Positions 1 through 11,925 are shown, numbered from the stretch's first letter. The stretch: DNA of 64,000 nt from Cliona cf. orientalis (GCA_963930775.1 OZ005701.1:2294001-2358000), one strand, 5' to 3'. The notes: generated by a model not told the origin, from the letters alone. A program made the numbers and translations.

Positions 1-1
1 G

Positions 2-2456
2 CTATCTTTCATTGGAAACTATGCAAAACTTCATATTGGTCACCATATTTATGGGACAGGAATAAGACTTGATAAATGCGATAGAAATGATGTACGTATG
101 GCTTATGAAAATGGAAAACCTTATTGCTGGTATCAAGATCAGATGTCTGATGGATACATTAAATTCTCCTTTAATCCCGGTCTAAACGAGACCTTGTCAC
201 CAATATCCTCTGCACCTTGGCGAGTGTGCCTCTGCGACTCAAATGGTAAACCACTGTGTGCTAATCTGTCTCAAATATTCCTTAATGTCAGTGTTTATCA
301 TGGTGAAACCTTCACATTATCTGCATGCGTAGTTGGCTATGACTTTGGAACCACTCTTGGTAGTATCCATGCACGATTTCTCACCTCAAACCATTCCCCA
401 CAACTAGAAAAATCACAGTATATTCAGTTAGTCGATGACAGTATTTGCTCTACTTTGGAATATACAATTTATTCGAATCATGATGGTGAACTGCTACAGT
501 TACATACATCAGTTTTGCCACTAAACCTCGATAGCATAGGCATTGATAATGAAAAAGCTGTATCCAAATACAAAGCAGGGATAAACTATGATATAGCAGA
601 CTACATTTCACATGCCAATACACTGCAAAAAGGGAAATGTTAGTTTGACATGTAGTTTGTCATTCTGGATGCAGGTGAGTGAACAAATCACACACATGGA
701 TTCAGATAATTACTGCAGTGGTATGAGAATGTGTAGGGGAACCAATATGAAAGAGGAAAAGTTTGTTATGAGGTTTCCCTCTGCAAGTGATACGTTTTAT
801 TCACTCACCTGCAACCAGAATGACATACTGTATGTCAAACTGACAGTTCTCTTTTTACAGTGTAAAGGCTGCCTCAGAGAAGACCTTCTAACTACTCCAC
901 TTTTCATCAATGTCAAGTTATTTCCAGAATGCCCGCCTGGATTGACTTTCAACCATGACTATACTAAATGTGGCTGCTATTCAGTCTTGGCTGATTATGG
1001 TTTCAGATGTTCGATTCAAAATCAAACTGGTTACCTGATGTGGAACAACACTGTATGGGTGAACGCAACTTTCAGCGGAAATCAAAGCAATGGAAATGGA
1101 ATTATTTACAATCACTTTTGTCCTGAGTATTACTGCAAATTTGGTGAAAAAACAATCAACATTGGAGATGATCCCAGCAAGCAGTGTACCTCCAACCGAA
1201 GTGGTATTCTGTGTGGCGCCTGTATGGACAACTTTAGCCTGGCAATTGGATCTTCTCGATGCATCGAATGTCCTAACAGTCATAATGTGGCACTCTTACT
1301 TGCCTTTGCTGCTGCTGGTGTCTTACTTGTGCTCTTTATCCTTGCCCTCAATCTCACTGTCACTCAAGGACTCATTAATGGACTCATCTTTTATGCAAAC
1401 ATTGTATGGGCTTACAAAATAATATTATTTCCCTCAGAAATCCAAGAAAATTTTAGGCTTGTATTTCTTCAAGTGTTCGTTGCCTGGCTCAACTTGGACT
1501 TTGGAATTGAATCATGCTTTTTTGTTGGATTGAATACATACTGGAAGACATGGCTACAATTTTTATTCCCATTCTACATCTGGGCCATTGCTGGTGTTAT
1601 CATTGTTGTTTGCCGCTACTCCTCTCGCCTCACCTACCTCATCGGTAGCAGAGCTGTTCCTCTTCTTGCCACACTCCTCCTTCTGTCTTACATGAAGCTT
1701 CTTCGTACAATAATAAATGCCACCTCAATAGCAACAATAGAACAACATCCACAAAACGCATCCTTTGCTGTGTGGTACCTTGATGGAAATCTACGTTATT
1801 GCCAGCACCCTCATATTTACCTCTTCATTGCAGCCATGGCTACTCTTATCTTCCTGTGGCTTCCCTACACACTCCTGCTTCTATTCGTCCAGCCTCTGAG
1901 GAGAGTTTCTCATCTAAGGCCACTCAAGTGGATCAACAAGCTAGCCCCTGTCTACGATGCTTACTTCTTTCCTTTGAAGGACAAACACCACTACTGGTTT
2001 GGAACAATGCTTCTTGTCCGGGGAATACTTTTGATCGTATTGACAATAACTTCAGGAGCTACTCCAGAATTGAATGTGTTCATGCTATTTCTGTTAATAG
2101 CCTTCATATTCTTCTTCATATCAGTCAAGAATGTCTACAAGCATAAGAATATGAGACTTCTTGAAAATGCTGCCTTACTGAACTTGATTATCTTGAGTGC
2201 TGGAACACTGTATAAGTGGGAATCTAGCATATTGAAAACGATATTGCTGGAAATATCAATTGGAATTGCATTTGTTCAATTCTTTATCATTACTGTGTGG
2301 AGTTTGATCAAGCCTTGTTTCAGTGCTGGTAGGAGGTGTAGACAGAAACAATCTTATGATGTCATTGACCGGAATAGTGATGACGATATCACTCATGAGC
2401 GATTTGAAGATTCTGAACTTGAGAACACTAGTTATGGACTCAAAGCCACTTACTAG
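2..2456 (+). CDS. Beta-helix/multi-TM membrane protein, 5'-truncated by window edge, one frameshift
   Basis: The frame is open from base 2, so the gene starts upstream of the window. It reads to about base 631 and continues one frame over (612-2456), ending at TAG. Deleting one A from the AAAAA run at 627-631 joins both parts into one protein, so the break may be a sequencing error. The protein matches the C-terminal ~600 residues of the intact gene at 13936-18261: an RVCLC motif, a Cys-rich segment with SGILCGACMDN and CIEC, then about eight hydrophobic helices and a short charged tail. It is probably a surface protein with a beta-helix ectodomain (lost off the left edge). A strong donor (674/675) and acceptor (860/861) enclose 186 in-frame bases, so an optional intron is possible. 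Ligand and function are unknown. Confidence 0.75.
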
Positions 2457-2817
2457 TCGCATAGCTATTATTAAGTAGATACTTTTACTGTGAATATTAC
2501 ATAATCTGTGCACGATCAGATACTGTACATATTTTGGTTTTTGTTTTACTCTATGTAATATATACAAACTCCTGCCACAAAGAATTGGTTGAGAATTCTT
2601 TGGTTCCCCCCCCCCCTTATCCATCCATCCATGTGATTATTTGCTTATTCATGTATTTATCCATCCTTGTGTGTGTCTATCAGAATTATTTTGGCATGCT
2701 TAATCATGTGCTGAACATTATAGCATGGTTCAACGTAACACTATGCTCCAAGGTTCTATATATATATATATCTAGTTGGCAGTGTTGTTTTAATGGTAAA
2801 TCATAACTAATAGTAAG
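2457..2817. other. 3' flank of the beta-helix/multi-TM gene
   Basis: AT-rich non-coding DNA with a short C run near 2608 and a TA-dinucleotide stretch near 2759. I see no gene here. Confidence 0.5.
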
Positions 2818-3115
2818 ACCCCTTTTAGTTTACCCATTTTTGCCTTAGTTTAACTAACTAAACTAAACTAGAAATGTGAAAATTCTGGCTATTAAAACTA
2901 GAACTAAACTAAAAGGCATCTGGTGAATGCACATACTAAACCGAAATGAAAATGACCAAAATTGACCCCTTTTAGTTGGTTAAAACCCCTTCGAGTTAGC
3001 TCTTGGACATTTTAATTAACTAAAACTAAACTAATTAGGCTGGCATTGTTGCTGAAAAAAGTAAAACTAACTAAACTGGCCAAGAATATGTCAAAAAATT
3101 AACTAATAACTAACT
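2818..3115. repeat. Degenerate TTAGTT/AACTAAACT-rich repeat
   Basis: Short words such as TTTTAGTT, AACTAAACTA and their complements recur about every 10-25 bases on both strands over about 300 bp, with no ORF. It looks like a decayed low-complexity or minisatellite tract. Confidence 0.55.
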
Positions 3116-3206
3116 GAATTATCTGAAGCCATACTAAAACAACACTACTAGTTAGGGAAGCTGCATACTGGCAGGGGGAAGCTCCCCCCCAAAACATTCC
3201 AGCTTC

Positions 3207-3251
3207 CTCCCCCTCCCCCCCCCCTCCCCCCCCCCCCCCCCCCCCCCCCCC
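3207..3251. repeat. Poly-C tract
   Basis: Almost uninterrupted C for about 45 bases. The exact length is unreliable in any assembly. Confidence 0.9.
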
Positions 3252-3314
3252 AAGATTATGTCTATAGTACATGCATAATAGTTGAAATTTCGGAACTTTT
3301 GAGCCTACATTCAT

Positions 3315-3830
3315 TTAACTATAGCGCTTTGAATAGGACAGAACATAGCTAACACCTATCACAACTACACACATCCCCCCACATTGATCTAAAAATTTAT
3401 CTTTGAATAGATTCATTGCATCCTTGACCATATAGGCACCCTTATCCTTCCATAAGTTTAATGAATATTCCAACACTTCATCATGGATTGTTTGGTACCT
3501 CCCTTGACGAACTATTCTTAACTTAAAACACTCATCACACAACCAGACTGATGGGTCAATATTGTGTTCACATGTTTGTGATCGTAATTTATCTAAATAT
3601 TTTTGTCCAGTACGCCATTGGGATGGACTATTATTATAGTACAGAAGAACAACATAGTTGACATGATCGATTGCTAACTACTTGATCCATTGAAGCCTAG
3701 TGTGGCTTGCGCAAGTAATATAATATTTCTTGTTCATCAACAACAGTGGCACACTGATGGTACTCTAACCACATTTTAAGTTCCTCTATGTTCCCATAGC
3801 TACTACTGCTCTGGACCCCACTCTAGTACC
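3315..3830 (-). pseudogene. Decayed coding fragment, family unknown
   Basis: On the minus strand a protein-like frame runs from about 3682 down to a stop at 3315, with segments such as WLCDECFKLRIVRQGRYQ and VLEYSLNLWKDKGAYMVKDA. Upstream (3700-3830) a related-looking frame, LKMWLEYHQCATVVDEQ, is separated by a TAG and a frame change. Composition is that of an ordinary soluble protein. The stops and missing ends suggest a dead gene or transposon ORF. I do not recognise the family. Confidence 0.35.
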
Positions 3831-3925
3831 AGGGCCGGAGGAAGCAATTTTTATGTGGTCAGGCCAAATCTAGTCATTGCTGGGTAGTGGTGTGCATAAG
3901 CATGCTGAAACTAGGGGGGTCTGGG

Positions 3926-4365
3926 CAGGGGCGGATCTAGGATTTTTAGTATGGTGGGGTTGTAGGCATAATTGCGCGCGAAGCGCGCGGAAATTTAGCG
4001 ACCACGCCCACTTTTCATGAGCCACGCCCACTTTTAATCATCTTCGCGCGCCCCAGGGAGTGACTCTAGGTACTATAACACTGTATGTATAGAGCTTTGC
4101 CACGCCTAGCACCACAGTTGACTCTTGTGGTCTATAGTAGATTATTCATAGCTGAAGCCATGTTCAGGGTGAACCACTAACCACCGTGCACCACTGCCTG
4201 TTGGTTTGAGGCCAATTATGTACTACACAGCTTGTCTGCTGCTAACCATATAGTGGCAGCTACTGTGCCAAGCTATAGTAAGCCTTGTATATAAGTGGGC
4301 GGGGCTGCTCAAAATCGTTTGGGGGGGTTGCAACCCCCTGAACCCCCCCCCTAGATCCGCCCATG
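3926..4365 (+). mobile_element. hAT-like MITE, copy A
   Basis: Terminal inverted repeats CAGGGGCGGATCTAG at the left and a one-mismatch complement at the right. The interior matches copy B at 10538-10941 in inverted orientation along nearly its whole length, including a GCGCGCGAAGCGCGCG palindrome and CCACGCCCACTTTT motifs. There is no coding capacity. CAGGGG-type ends are typical of hAT elements, but I could not find a clean 8-bp target duplication. Confidence 0.8.
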
Positions 4366-4470
4366 CTGGGGGCATGCTCCCCCAGGAAAATTTTGAAATT
4401 TACAGTCTCAGAGACTGCTTCTGATAGTTTCTGTGTCCAATTTTAGCAGGCACACTTTAGATATCTAATA

Positions 4471-4762
4471 GGCCATGACTTATAATATACTTGTTTCCCG
4501 TCCCCTGATTTGCCATCAACCCATGCGGGCGGGCGGATATTTTTTATTATTGTATTAATAATATTATTATTCTGCTGCTATTAGCTAGCATACAGTTCAG
4601 TATCTTCGAGCACGATCTTGCATGCAAGAATCTGACCACACCCCTAAACCCGCCTTGAATTAGGGGCGTGGCCAATGAAACTGCCGATAATAAGTGAGGA
4701 TGCGGGTGCTAAAATAGCATGCGGGCGGGGGACGGGAAACTATTATATTATAAGTGATGGCC
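4471..4762. mobile_element. TIR element with GTTTCCCGTCC ends, copy 1
   Basis: About 35-bp terminal inverted repeats. The left begins GGCCATGACTTATAATATA and continues to GTTTCCCGTCCCC; the right is its near-perfect complement. Just inside each end is a GCGGGCGGG-like motif. A second copy with the same ends lies at 38009-38442. Non-coding MITE. Confidence 0.75.
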
Positions 4763-5411
4763 ATATTCAGAAATTTATAGCTAGCTAGCTAGTTCCTTGT
4801 TTTCTGTAGGTAATTAGAGAAACTCAGGTGAGCTGTACATTCCACCACAGATACTAGTGGTAGCTACTACCATTACTTTTGCTCTAGGGCCAGAAGATAC
4901 TGATACCTTCGTGAAGTCGGAAGAAGCTAGGCCTGGACAACATTCTATGGAGCAAGCAAGTTCTTTGACTACCTTTACCACGCGATCGATAGTGTTAACG
5001 ATCATTACCTATCCAAACGATGAAAAGTGGTCCGGTTTTGGCCTGACGGCTCCGCTGGCCCTGAGAGTAGCTGTCTGGAAGAAACTTATCCAGCGATCAT
5101 TAAGTCCATGGCATCAGGAGGGGATCATCTGACTTGTGAGCATCAATTGGGTGTACAGAGGCATAATATGATTAATATGATAGATGGAGACACGTACTCC
5201 AGTAGAGAGGCTGGAACTTCTATAACCACAAGTGGAAGATTGGCACTGTCTAGTGTGCATGCTGGGAGTAAGTTAGTTGGCAATTATAGCTAATGACATT
5301 GTGAGAGAAAGTCCTCTAATTAGAGAGCCCTAATCATGTGGCCTGATGAATCAGTACAATATAGCTAATGTACAACCATGCACCCAAATTCTTGCACACA
5401 TTAACATACAT
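4763..5411 (+). other. Intergenic; possible isolated exon near 5027-5270
   Basis: An 88-codon plus-strand frame contains the segment GDHLTCEHQLGVQRHNMI and ends near a GGGAGTAAGT donor-like site at about 5268. No acceptor or partner exon was identified. It is a weak candidate exon of unknown function; otherwise I see nothing here. Confidence 0.2.
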
Positions 5412-5854
5412 GTTACGACGTAAATGCGATCTAACGCAAATGCGATCTATCAACACTTAGAAAAATTCGACAGGGAAAAAAAAGAAAAAAAAAGTGAAAG
5501 TGTACGGCAAGATTCGAACCCGCTCTATTCCGTCCCATACATAAGAGCCCAACCACTCGGCCACCACCGTTGTTGCTGCTGGCAGCCGTTATTTCAACCA
5601 TTTTATAGACAAACCCTACACAACCCAGCCCCAGACCTCCCAGCCCCTCCATTCCACGTATACGCAAATCCTAGAGACTAACCCTGCTAATCATTCGCAA
5701 CCCATCCCCAGACCTCCCACTCTAACCCTGCTATATAACCATTCGCAACCCACCCCCTGACCTCCCAGCCCCTCCCATCCATATCGTCCAGCGATCGCGG
5801 CGGTGTACGTACCGGCGTATCGCGAACGGGTCGGGATCGCATTTGCGTCGTAAC
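5412..5854 (-). mobile_element. TIR element carrying a tRNA-like module, copy A
   Basis: Ends are GTTACGACG(T/C)AAATGCGATC and its complement. Inside are a tRNA-like stretch (5501-5571, minus) and tandem AACCCTGCTAAxCATTCGCA units (5680-5765). A second copy in opposite orientation is at 59364-59770, sharing the GATCGCGGCG-rich subterminal block. Flanks ACATACAT and AATACAT suggest a short target duplication. Confidence 0.75.
5501..5571 (-). other. tRNA(Leu/Ser)-like sequence inside a transposon
   Basis: On the minus strand there is an A-box-like TGGCCGAGTGGTTGG and a B box GGTTCGAATC, with a plausible 5-bp T stem. The acceptor stem does not pair convincingly, so this is a tRNA-derived module rather than a working tRNA. 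Confidence 0.6.
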
Positions 5855-6176
5855 AATACATATTGTAATTTTCAAGGGAGATACTTTCACAAATTTTGTT
5901 GTTTAAATGTCAATGAAATTTTGAGTGTGCTATACCCACCTATACTGTTATTTCAGATTGTGGTGGCCTGGAGTATATTATTATAATAAATAGCTGCTAC
6001 AATAATTTTATCCTAGCACCATAGCAAGATAGTGACATATCATTATATAATAGGAGATAAAAATTAATAAGGACACAACTGAGAATATTGGCACTAACTA
6101 GCTGGTTTGTCTTTTTAAAGCCTATAATTATGACCATCTATTTACCTACTGAGCTACTAGGCAAGCTGTATTTTTA
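5855..6176. other. Intergenic, 3' of kelch gene 1
   Basis: AT-rich DNA with no ORF or repeat partner seen. It would hold the 3' UTR of the minus-strand kelch gene. Confidence 0.4.
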
Positions 6177-7181
6177 TCATTCTATAGATGCTATCTCCAC
6201 AGAGTTGGTTGCTTTTCCTGATTTAGATCCTAGCATGATAGTTACTGCTTCATTAGTACGTCCTCCCACTACCATCAGTTTATTGCCAGGGAGAACGGCT
6301 GCAAAGCACTTAATTCGGGGAGTTAACATGTGGCTTATCACCTCCCAGGAGTCAGTCACTGGGTCATACACATGAAGAGCTGTAGTGGCATCACCTTCTG
6401 AATCTCTTCCGCCAACTGCCACTAGTTGATCATGAACAGCTACACAAGCAGTCTCTGATACTGGGAGGTCAGCAGCTCTTTTCCATACTCCTTTAGCAGA
6501 TAATGACAAGGCACTAGTGAGGTATGCTAGCAGGGGTCTTGCACAGGACTGGAGAAGATCATTTATGGAACAGGTATAGACTTGTCTTGTTGGTAAAAGT
6601 GCATAATTTGAGTTATTTAATTGTCTCATTGCAGCCACATAGATACTACCTTGACAGATTGCTGCTGATGCATCATGCAGACTTGTTGGGAAAGAGGCAG
6701 CAGTAGACCACTGGAGCGTCTCTGTGTTCATTACTTCAACTGCCTGTGAGTCTCCATCTCCAAATATAGAGCCGGTTTTCTTTCCCCCTGCAACAATCAG
6801 TGCCGTTGCTGTGCTGAGCGCAATTGTGTCAGCTCGCCTGGTTGGCATTGGTCGAAAGTCTTCATTCCAACTCAAGTCAATACCTTCACCATTGAGGCTG
6901 TATAGCTTGTTGGTGTAATGAAGGAAGTAGCCACCTCCTATGGCAGTAAGCTTATTGTTGACAAACGCCAAAGAATATCCCATGTTTGGAGGACTTGGAA
7001 TGCTTGTCCACTGGTTTGATTTTGTATCGTAGGCACGGATCTCATCAGACTTATGGTAGAAGTACACTGCTGTACTACTTACAACAGCGGCTCCATAAGA
7101 AGAGTCTACCTCACGTGGTGCCTTCTCAGCCTCTCTCCATAGCAATTTAATTTTGGGTTTGGTATCTTTTCCTTCAGCCAT
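6177..7181 (-). CDS. Kelch-repeat protein 1
   Basis: An intact intronless 334-residue ORF. At least five kelch blades are visible, with paired glycines followed by aromatic/hydrophobic spacers: LTAIGGGY, ALIVAGGKK, LVAVGGRDSEGD, KLMVVGGRTN, and connecting strands such as VYDPVTDSWEVISHM and VEVMNTETLQWSTAASF. There is no BTB, BACK or F-box domain and no signal peptide or membrane helix, so it is probably a small cytoplasmic beta-propeller for protein-protein contacts. The start is the first ATG after an in-frame stop (MAEGKDTKPK). It is a tandem paralogue of the next gene, same strand, 669 bp away. Partner and process are unknown. Confidence 0.85.
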   Translation of the reverse strand: MAEGKDTKPKIKLLWREAEKAPREVDSSYGAAVVSSTAVYFYHKSDEIRAYDTKSNQWTSIPSPPNMGYSLAFVNNKLTAIGGGYFLHYTNKLYSLNGEGIDLSWNEDFRPMPTRRADTIALSTATALIVAGGKKTGSIFGDGDSQAVEVMNTETLQWSTAASFPTSLHDASAAICQGSIYVAAMRQLNNSNYALLPTRQVYTCSINDLLQSCARPLLAYLTSALSLSAKGVWKRAADLPVSETACVAVHDQLVAVGGRDSEGDATTALHVYDPVTDSWEVISHMLTPRIKCFAAVLPGNKLMVVGGRTNEAVTIMLGSKSGKATNSVEIASIE

Positions 7182-7850
7182 TTATGTAGCTATGTCTTGG
7201 TCTACAATAGATAAGATTTGGCATAATAGAAGTAGCTATGTAGCTTGCATGTCATTACATATCCAGCTCTTACTTGCTAAGTGCTTTGGTTGGTGCTGAC
7301 TTGGAGGAAATGAAGATTAAAAATGTTGTAGACAACGTTGAAGTTTGGTACCACTCTTTTTCTACCCTAATGTCTTCACTGAGCTCAGCTTTATGCACAG
7401 TCAGTTTATGGGGTGGTGTTCATGTAAATGGTATTCACATCGGCAATAGTTAGACGGACGTGGCAATTAAAATTCACTATCTTATGTACTCCCACCAAGC
7501 AAGGTATGTGTGGTGGGTAATATAGAGTCTATGAATATATTATTATACTAGCTAGTATACAGATAAGACATCATCTGTGGTAGGTAAATTAAATACACGA
7601 TCCATGAATACCATTACATTCTTGAGTTACGCAGCCTATAGAGTGCTCATAATAATATTATTATTGATAAAGCAAGGACTGAGTCAAGTGTGGTAGCTAT
7701 AGTTATTAAAACATTATGTGGCAACCACAATAATAATATTATTATGCAATAATACAATAATTAGCCTTTAGCTATAGCTATAAATATGGATCAGTATAAC
7801 TACATGTATGGATTCCTTTGCACATATCTAAAAAGACAGTTCTCTTTGTT
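7182..7850. other. Spacer between the two kelch genes
   Basis: AT-rich, with several short AATAATATTATT palindromes. It should contain the promoter of kelch gene 1 and the 3' UTR of kelch gene 2; no clear TATA box was identified. Confidence 0.4.
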
Positions 7851-8894
7851 TTACACTATTGTAGCTTTTTCCACTTCCTGTATATAGCCTATGCAGTCTT
7901 GTGGCCCACGACCTGCCAACACAAGCAACGTATTGTCGGGGAGGACAGCTGCAAAGCATGAATGTCGAGGTTGTGACATGTGGCTGATAATTTTCCATTT
8001 ATCCATTGTTGGATCATACATCCGAACAGCTACAGTTGCAGCATTAGCAGCTGATCCTCCAATAGCTAACAGTTGACCATTGAGACACACACCAGTAGAC
8101 TTTGCAACTGGGAGATCAGCCACTCTATTCCAAACCTTTGATAGTGATAAAGCACTTGCAAGCTTTGCTGCTAATGATTTTTCTTCAAGAAGGGCACTCA
8201 AAGAACAGGTATACACTGAATTGGTGTCACGATATCCTTCCAGGAATGTAGGTTGAGATCCTCCCATCATATAAATCTGGTCACCACAGACAGTCATTGA
8301 AGACCATCTTAGTTTTACTGGTAGACTAGCAGCAGTGGACCACTGATGGGTCTCTGTATTCATCACCTCAACTTTTTTCGAGTCATCCCCTCCAGCTACT
8401 ATCAAAGTGGCCTTAGTGCACATAGCTGAAACACCATGGCGAGCTGTTGGCATGGGTGGGAATTTCTCAGTCCACTTCTGAGATTCTCCTTTACCAGTGC
8501 AGCTGAAAAGCTTATTAGTTCCTCCACCGACTGAGGTTATCAAGTTGTTGACAAGCACCAAGGTGCCAAGGAATGGAGCCATTGAAACTTTAGACCAGCT
8601 GTCTCTCACAAAATCATATGCATAAATATCTTCCCTGCTTAAGCTATCTCTCATATAAACAGTGCTTCCTTGCACAATGGCATCACCTGAAATTCTTTGA
8701 AACTCATACTGTGAATTACCAATCACATTCCACTTGAGATCGATACTGGATGCACATACTGCTGTCACTTTTTCAGTATCTTGATGATCTGTATTTTCCT
8801 GTGGCTGTTCAGAATCTGCCTGCCCCTTATTTTGTTGTTCTTCTGCTACAGGTTCCAATGGTGTTGTTGTGGTATCTTCTGTATCCTTATTCAT
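7851..8894 (-). CDS. Kelch-repeat protein 2
   Basis: An intact intronless 347-residue ORF, paralogous to the adjacent kelch gene: shared motifs are VEVMNTETHQWSTAASLP, FAAVLPDNTLLVLAGRG and VWNRVADLPVAKSTGVCL. It differs by a ~45-residue N-terminal extension rich in Glu, Gln, Asp and Thr, likely disordered. There are at least five blades and no catalytic or targeting domain. A tandem duplication is the simplest explanation. It is probably a cytoplasmic propeller adaptor with unknown partner. Confidence 0.85.
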   Translation of the reverse strand: MNKDTEDTTTTPLEPVAEEQQNKGQADSEQPQENTDHQDTEKVTAVCASSIDLKWNVIGNSQYEFQRISGDAIVQGSTVYMRDSLSREDIYAYDFVRDSWSKVSMAPFLGTLVLVNNLITSVGGGTNKLFSCTGKGESQKWTEKFPPMPTARHGVSAMCTKATLIVAGGDDSKKVEVMNTETHQWSTAASLPVKLRWSSMTVCGDQIYMMGGSQPTFLEGYRDTNSVYTCSLSALLEEKSLAAKLASALSLSKVWNRVADLPVAKSTGVCLNGQLLAIGGSAANAATVAVRMYDPTMDKWKIISHMSQPRHSCFAAVLPDNTLLVLAGRGPQDCIGYIQEVEKATIV

Positions 8895-9507
8895 TGTATT
8901 GGCTATATTGTTTATGCATAATGAAAGGTATCAATCCTCTTTCAGATAAACAAAAACAACAATTACTGTGCTGTAAGCTGATCGATACATAAATTTAGCG
9001 CTTACTGTATTGACTTTATAGTACATAGCTAATAACAACAACATAACTATTACCAACCTACCTTCTTATCAGTAGCTGTCGAGGTAGCTGTTCAAAAGTA
9101 TGATTGTGCTGCTTTTACCACCGTCAGTACAATTATACATACATACATAGTTCGTGGGTGGAATACAGACCTTCACATGGGGCGTTTCCGCATTACACTA
9201 TGAATAACGTGACACGGATTGGGGCAGGTGGATTTTGCTGAAACCATGCAGCGGAAACGGGAACGAGAACGGAAAGCGCCTATGCCACACCCACTGAATA
9301 ACCTAGCCGGGCCTATCGGCACGCAGTAACAAGATATGTTACATTGACGACCTTTACCAACAATTTCTGACGGTAGTAGTCTGAACCAGAATGCTCGTGC
9401 TGTCCTCGTTCCAGGTCAGTCTTAAAGTTAGTACATCATGCACACAGGAGTCTTTGTAGTTTGTGGTGAAAACTGGGCACCGTTAAACATTAGACTCTCT
9501 GTCATCC
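8895..9507. other. Upstream region of kelch gene 2
   Basis: Contains GGAAACGGGAACGAGAACGG near 9252, resembling the GGAAAC-type repeat at 43.3 kb. No coding frame worth naming. Confidence 0.35.
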
Positions 9508-9963
9508 TATAGACGGGTTGCCTTAATATGATTAGCATGGCAAGGTCATAAATTAGAAAAATCAGTACCCTCAAGACATGTCGTTATGGCAATGATTTTT
9601 TTTTTAGATAATGCTATTGACCCATGTAATCATCACCCTGAAGTTTGAGACTTGTATGATCTATTGCTGATTTTATAAAAATCTTAGAAGTGAGCAATTT
9701 TCCCATATGTTTGTATTGCGGTAGGGCACATTTTGCCCTACTGCCATACAAACATATGGGAAAATTGCTCACTTCTAGGATTTTTATAAAATCAGCAATA
9801 GATCAGACAAGTCTCAAAGTTGGTGTGATGATTACAAGGGTCAATAGCATTATCTTAAAAAACATTCATTGCCATAGCAACAAGCCTTGATGGTATTGAT
9901 GGCCGCATGTTCATGTGGCTTGAACTTTCATGTCATGAATCACATTAAGGCAACCCGTCTATA
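9508..9963. mobile_element. Foldback element, ~220-bp arms
   Basis: The left arm starts ATAGACGGGTTGCCTTAA and the right arm ends with its complement. The arms meet at a tiny loop around 9721-9740 (GTAGGGCA...TGCCCTAC). The inner ~65 bp pair almost perfectly; the outer parts carry indels. It is non-coding and would form a long hairpin as DNA or RNA. Confidence 0.85.
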
Positions 9964-10537
9964 GCATACAAATAGAATTGATAATGCTCTACGTAAACTT
10001 ACACAATATGTGCAGCATCTGTTCTATTCTGTATAGTTACTGTAGCAGGTAGCCAAGGCCATAGCTACCAAGTTTGTTTCTTGGATTCAGCGGGTCTGTT
10101 TTAAATTTTTTTTTAATTAACATTCCTCACATTATGTATGATAGTGGCAGGCAAGGAGTACTCTTTAGAAAGAGCACTCTTGGTCTACTACTGATAGTGC
10201 TATAAGCTAAATAATCATCAAAACTGTGCTAGAATGCAAGTGTTCACTAGCTACTAACATGATGTCTGTGGACTGGTGATGCTCACGATTTACTAGGCCA
10301 CACCTCCTGTTAATTAGTTTGTTAGTTTCATGCCGACCACCCTGGTCTGTTTCCAGCTCCTGTTTCATCCGAGAAACAAAACATCAAGTTGGTATGGACT
10401 AAGTGAAAGGTATACAGTGAACTCTCCAAATAATGGACACCTTGGTACATAGGCTTCCGTCCTTTATTGGGGTGTTTTACTTTAGTCACCCCCACTTCAT
10501 CTAATATTAATTTTATAGCCAATAATTCATGAAATAC
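9964..10537. other. Intergenic
   Basis: No gene seen. A GTGAACTCTCCAAATAATGGACAC stretch near 10420 resembles a pogo/Tigger-type end without a partner. Confidence 0.3.
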
Positions 10538-10941
10538 CAGGGGCGGATCTGGGGGGGGGGGGGGTTGCTGGGGTTGCAACCCCCCAAACGATTTTGAGCA
10601 GCCCCTCCCACTTATATACAAGGCTTACTATAGCTTGGCACAGTAGTTGCCACTGTATGGTTAGCAGCAGACAAGCTGTGTAGTACATAATTGGCCTCAA
10701 ACCAACAGGTGGTACACGGTGGTTAGTGGTACAACCTGAACATGGCTTCAACTATGAATAATCTACTGTAGACCACAAGAGTCAGCTGTGGTGCTAGGTG
10801 TGGTAAAGCTCTATGTCTACAGTGTTACTATATAGGTCATCTGGGGTGACTAAAAGTGGGCGTGGTCGCAAAATTTTCGCGCGCTTCGCGCGCAATTCAA
10901 CCTACAACCCCACCATACTAAAAATCCTAGATCCGCCCCTG
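10538..10941 (-). mobile_element. hAT-like MITE, copy B
   Basis: CAGGGGCGGATCT at the left and AGATCCGCCCCTG at the right. It is an inverted copy of the element at 3926-4365, with a poly-G run at 10551-10564. Non-coding. Confidence 0.85.
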
Positions 10942-11925
10942 CATACTCAAGTCTTAGTGTTTACATGACATCGTATTGCACTGTTCAGTCTGTGTTTCAA
11001 AGAAGTGATTGAGTGTCAATTGTGTCATGGTGAATGAATGGCTACTTGCTGTCTGAGCAAGTAGCTATAAAGCAGTGGCTGTTGAGGTTCCGTGTATTTA
11101 CAGACTGCATGTATATGGACCTCATCCATACATTGACAAAATTCAAGAAAGTACAGTCATTAGCTATACTAGACAGAGGACTACTTTAGCATGTCTACGT
11201 GTATTTTTCAGCCTAATAATTGCATGTCATTTCACAGAAGTTCTTAATTGTCTGAGCAATAGACTGAGGCTGCATGCTATCCTCTCTATCAGCTTGACAA
11301 AACCACACTTAGTGCAGCTAATTAACATCACACCTCAATCAATAAGCAGTTGTGACCAATACATGCATAATTATTATAGTAGTCACTTCTGTGATTGTTA
11401 TGTGACTGAGCAGCTGTGAGTTAAAGGCATTGTGTCATGCTATAAGCGCTGATTGCCTGCTAATTGAAGCCACACATGGTGGATGGCTGATAAGTTCGCG
11501 TGTACATTCAAATCTGCCCGCTGAGGCTCACTCTGCTGGGCGTTCGACTTTCTAGGCATCGTGTAGGCTCTCGATCCTATACTTATCAGTTTTCTTACTC
11601 TTTAGCCGTCCATAACTGAAGATTGCAAGCTTCTCAACTCGACCGTCGCGAATGTCTTCTGCGCTGTACGTGTTCGATCTCCGCGTACTTCCGTGAACTA
11701 TACCGTGATATTGGGCGTGCCCGTACTTCCTGTTCCCACTTTAATTGAATTTTTGAACTAATGAGCTCATTAAGAAGCAATTAGGCCTTATGTATGGACA
11801 CAATGCCTTTAACATTACAATGGCCCAGCTAGTGTCTATAGCTATATACTGTAAAGATTATGGTATGAAGCGACAGCGTCAACAAACAATATTATAGTAA
11901 TTAACAATTAATTAACAATTAGTAA
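10942..11925. other. Intergenic
   Basis: The open frame at 11075-11419 has no recognisable domain, coding bias or splice context and is treated as chance. Nothing else seen. Confidence 0.4.

Noticed and set aside
675-860. Certain intron in the first gene
   Set aside because: Splice sites are excellent, but the segment is in frame and open and the intact paralogue is intronless, so it was left as coding with a note.
5501-5571. Functional tRNA gene
   Set aside because: A and B boxes are present, but the acceptor stem does not pair and the sequence sits inside a repeated TIR element.
11075-11419. 114-codon ORF
   Set aside because: No domain, no codon pattern, no neighbours; expected by chance.
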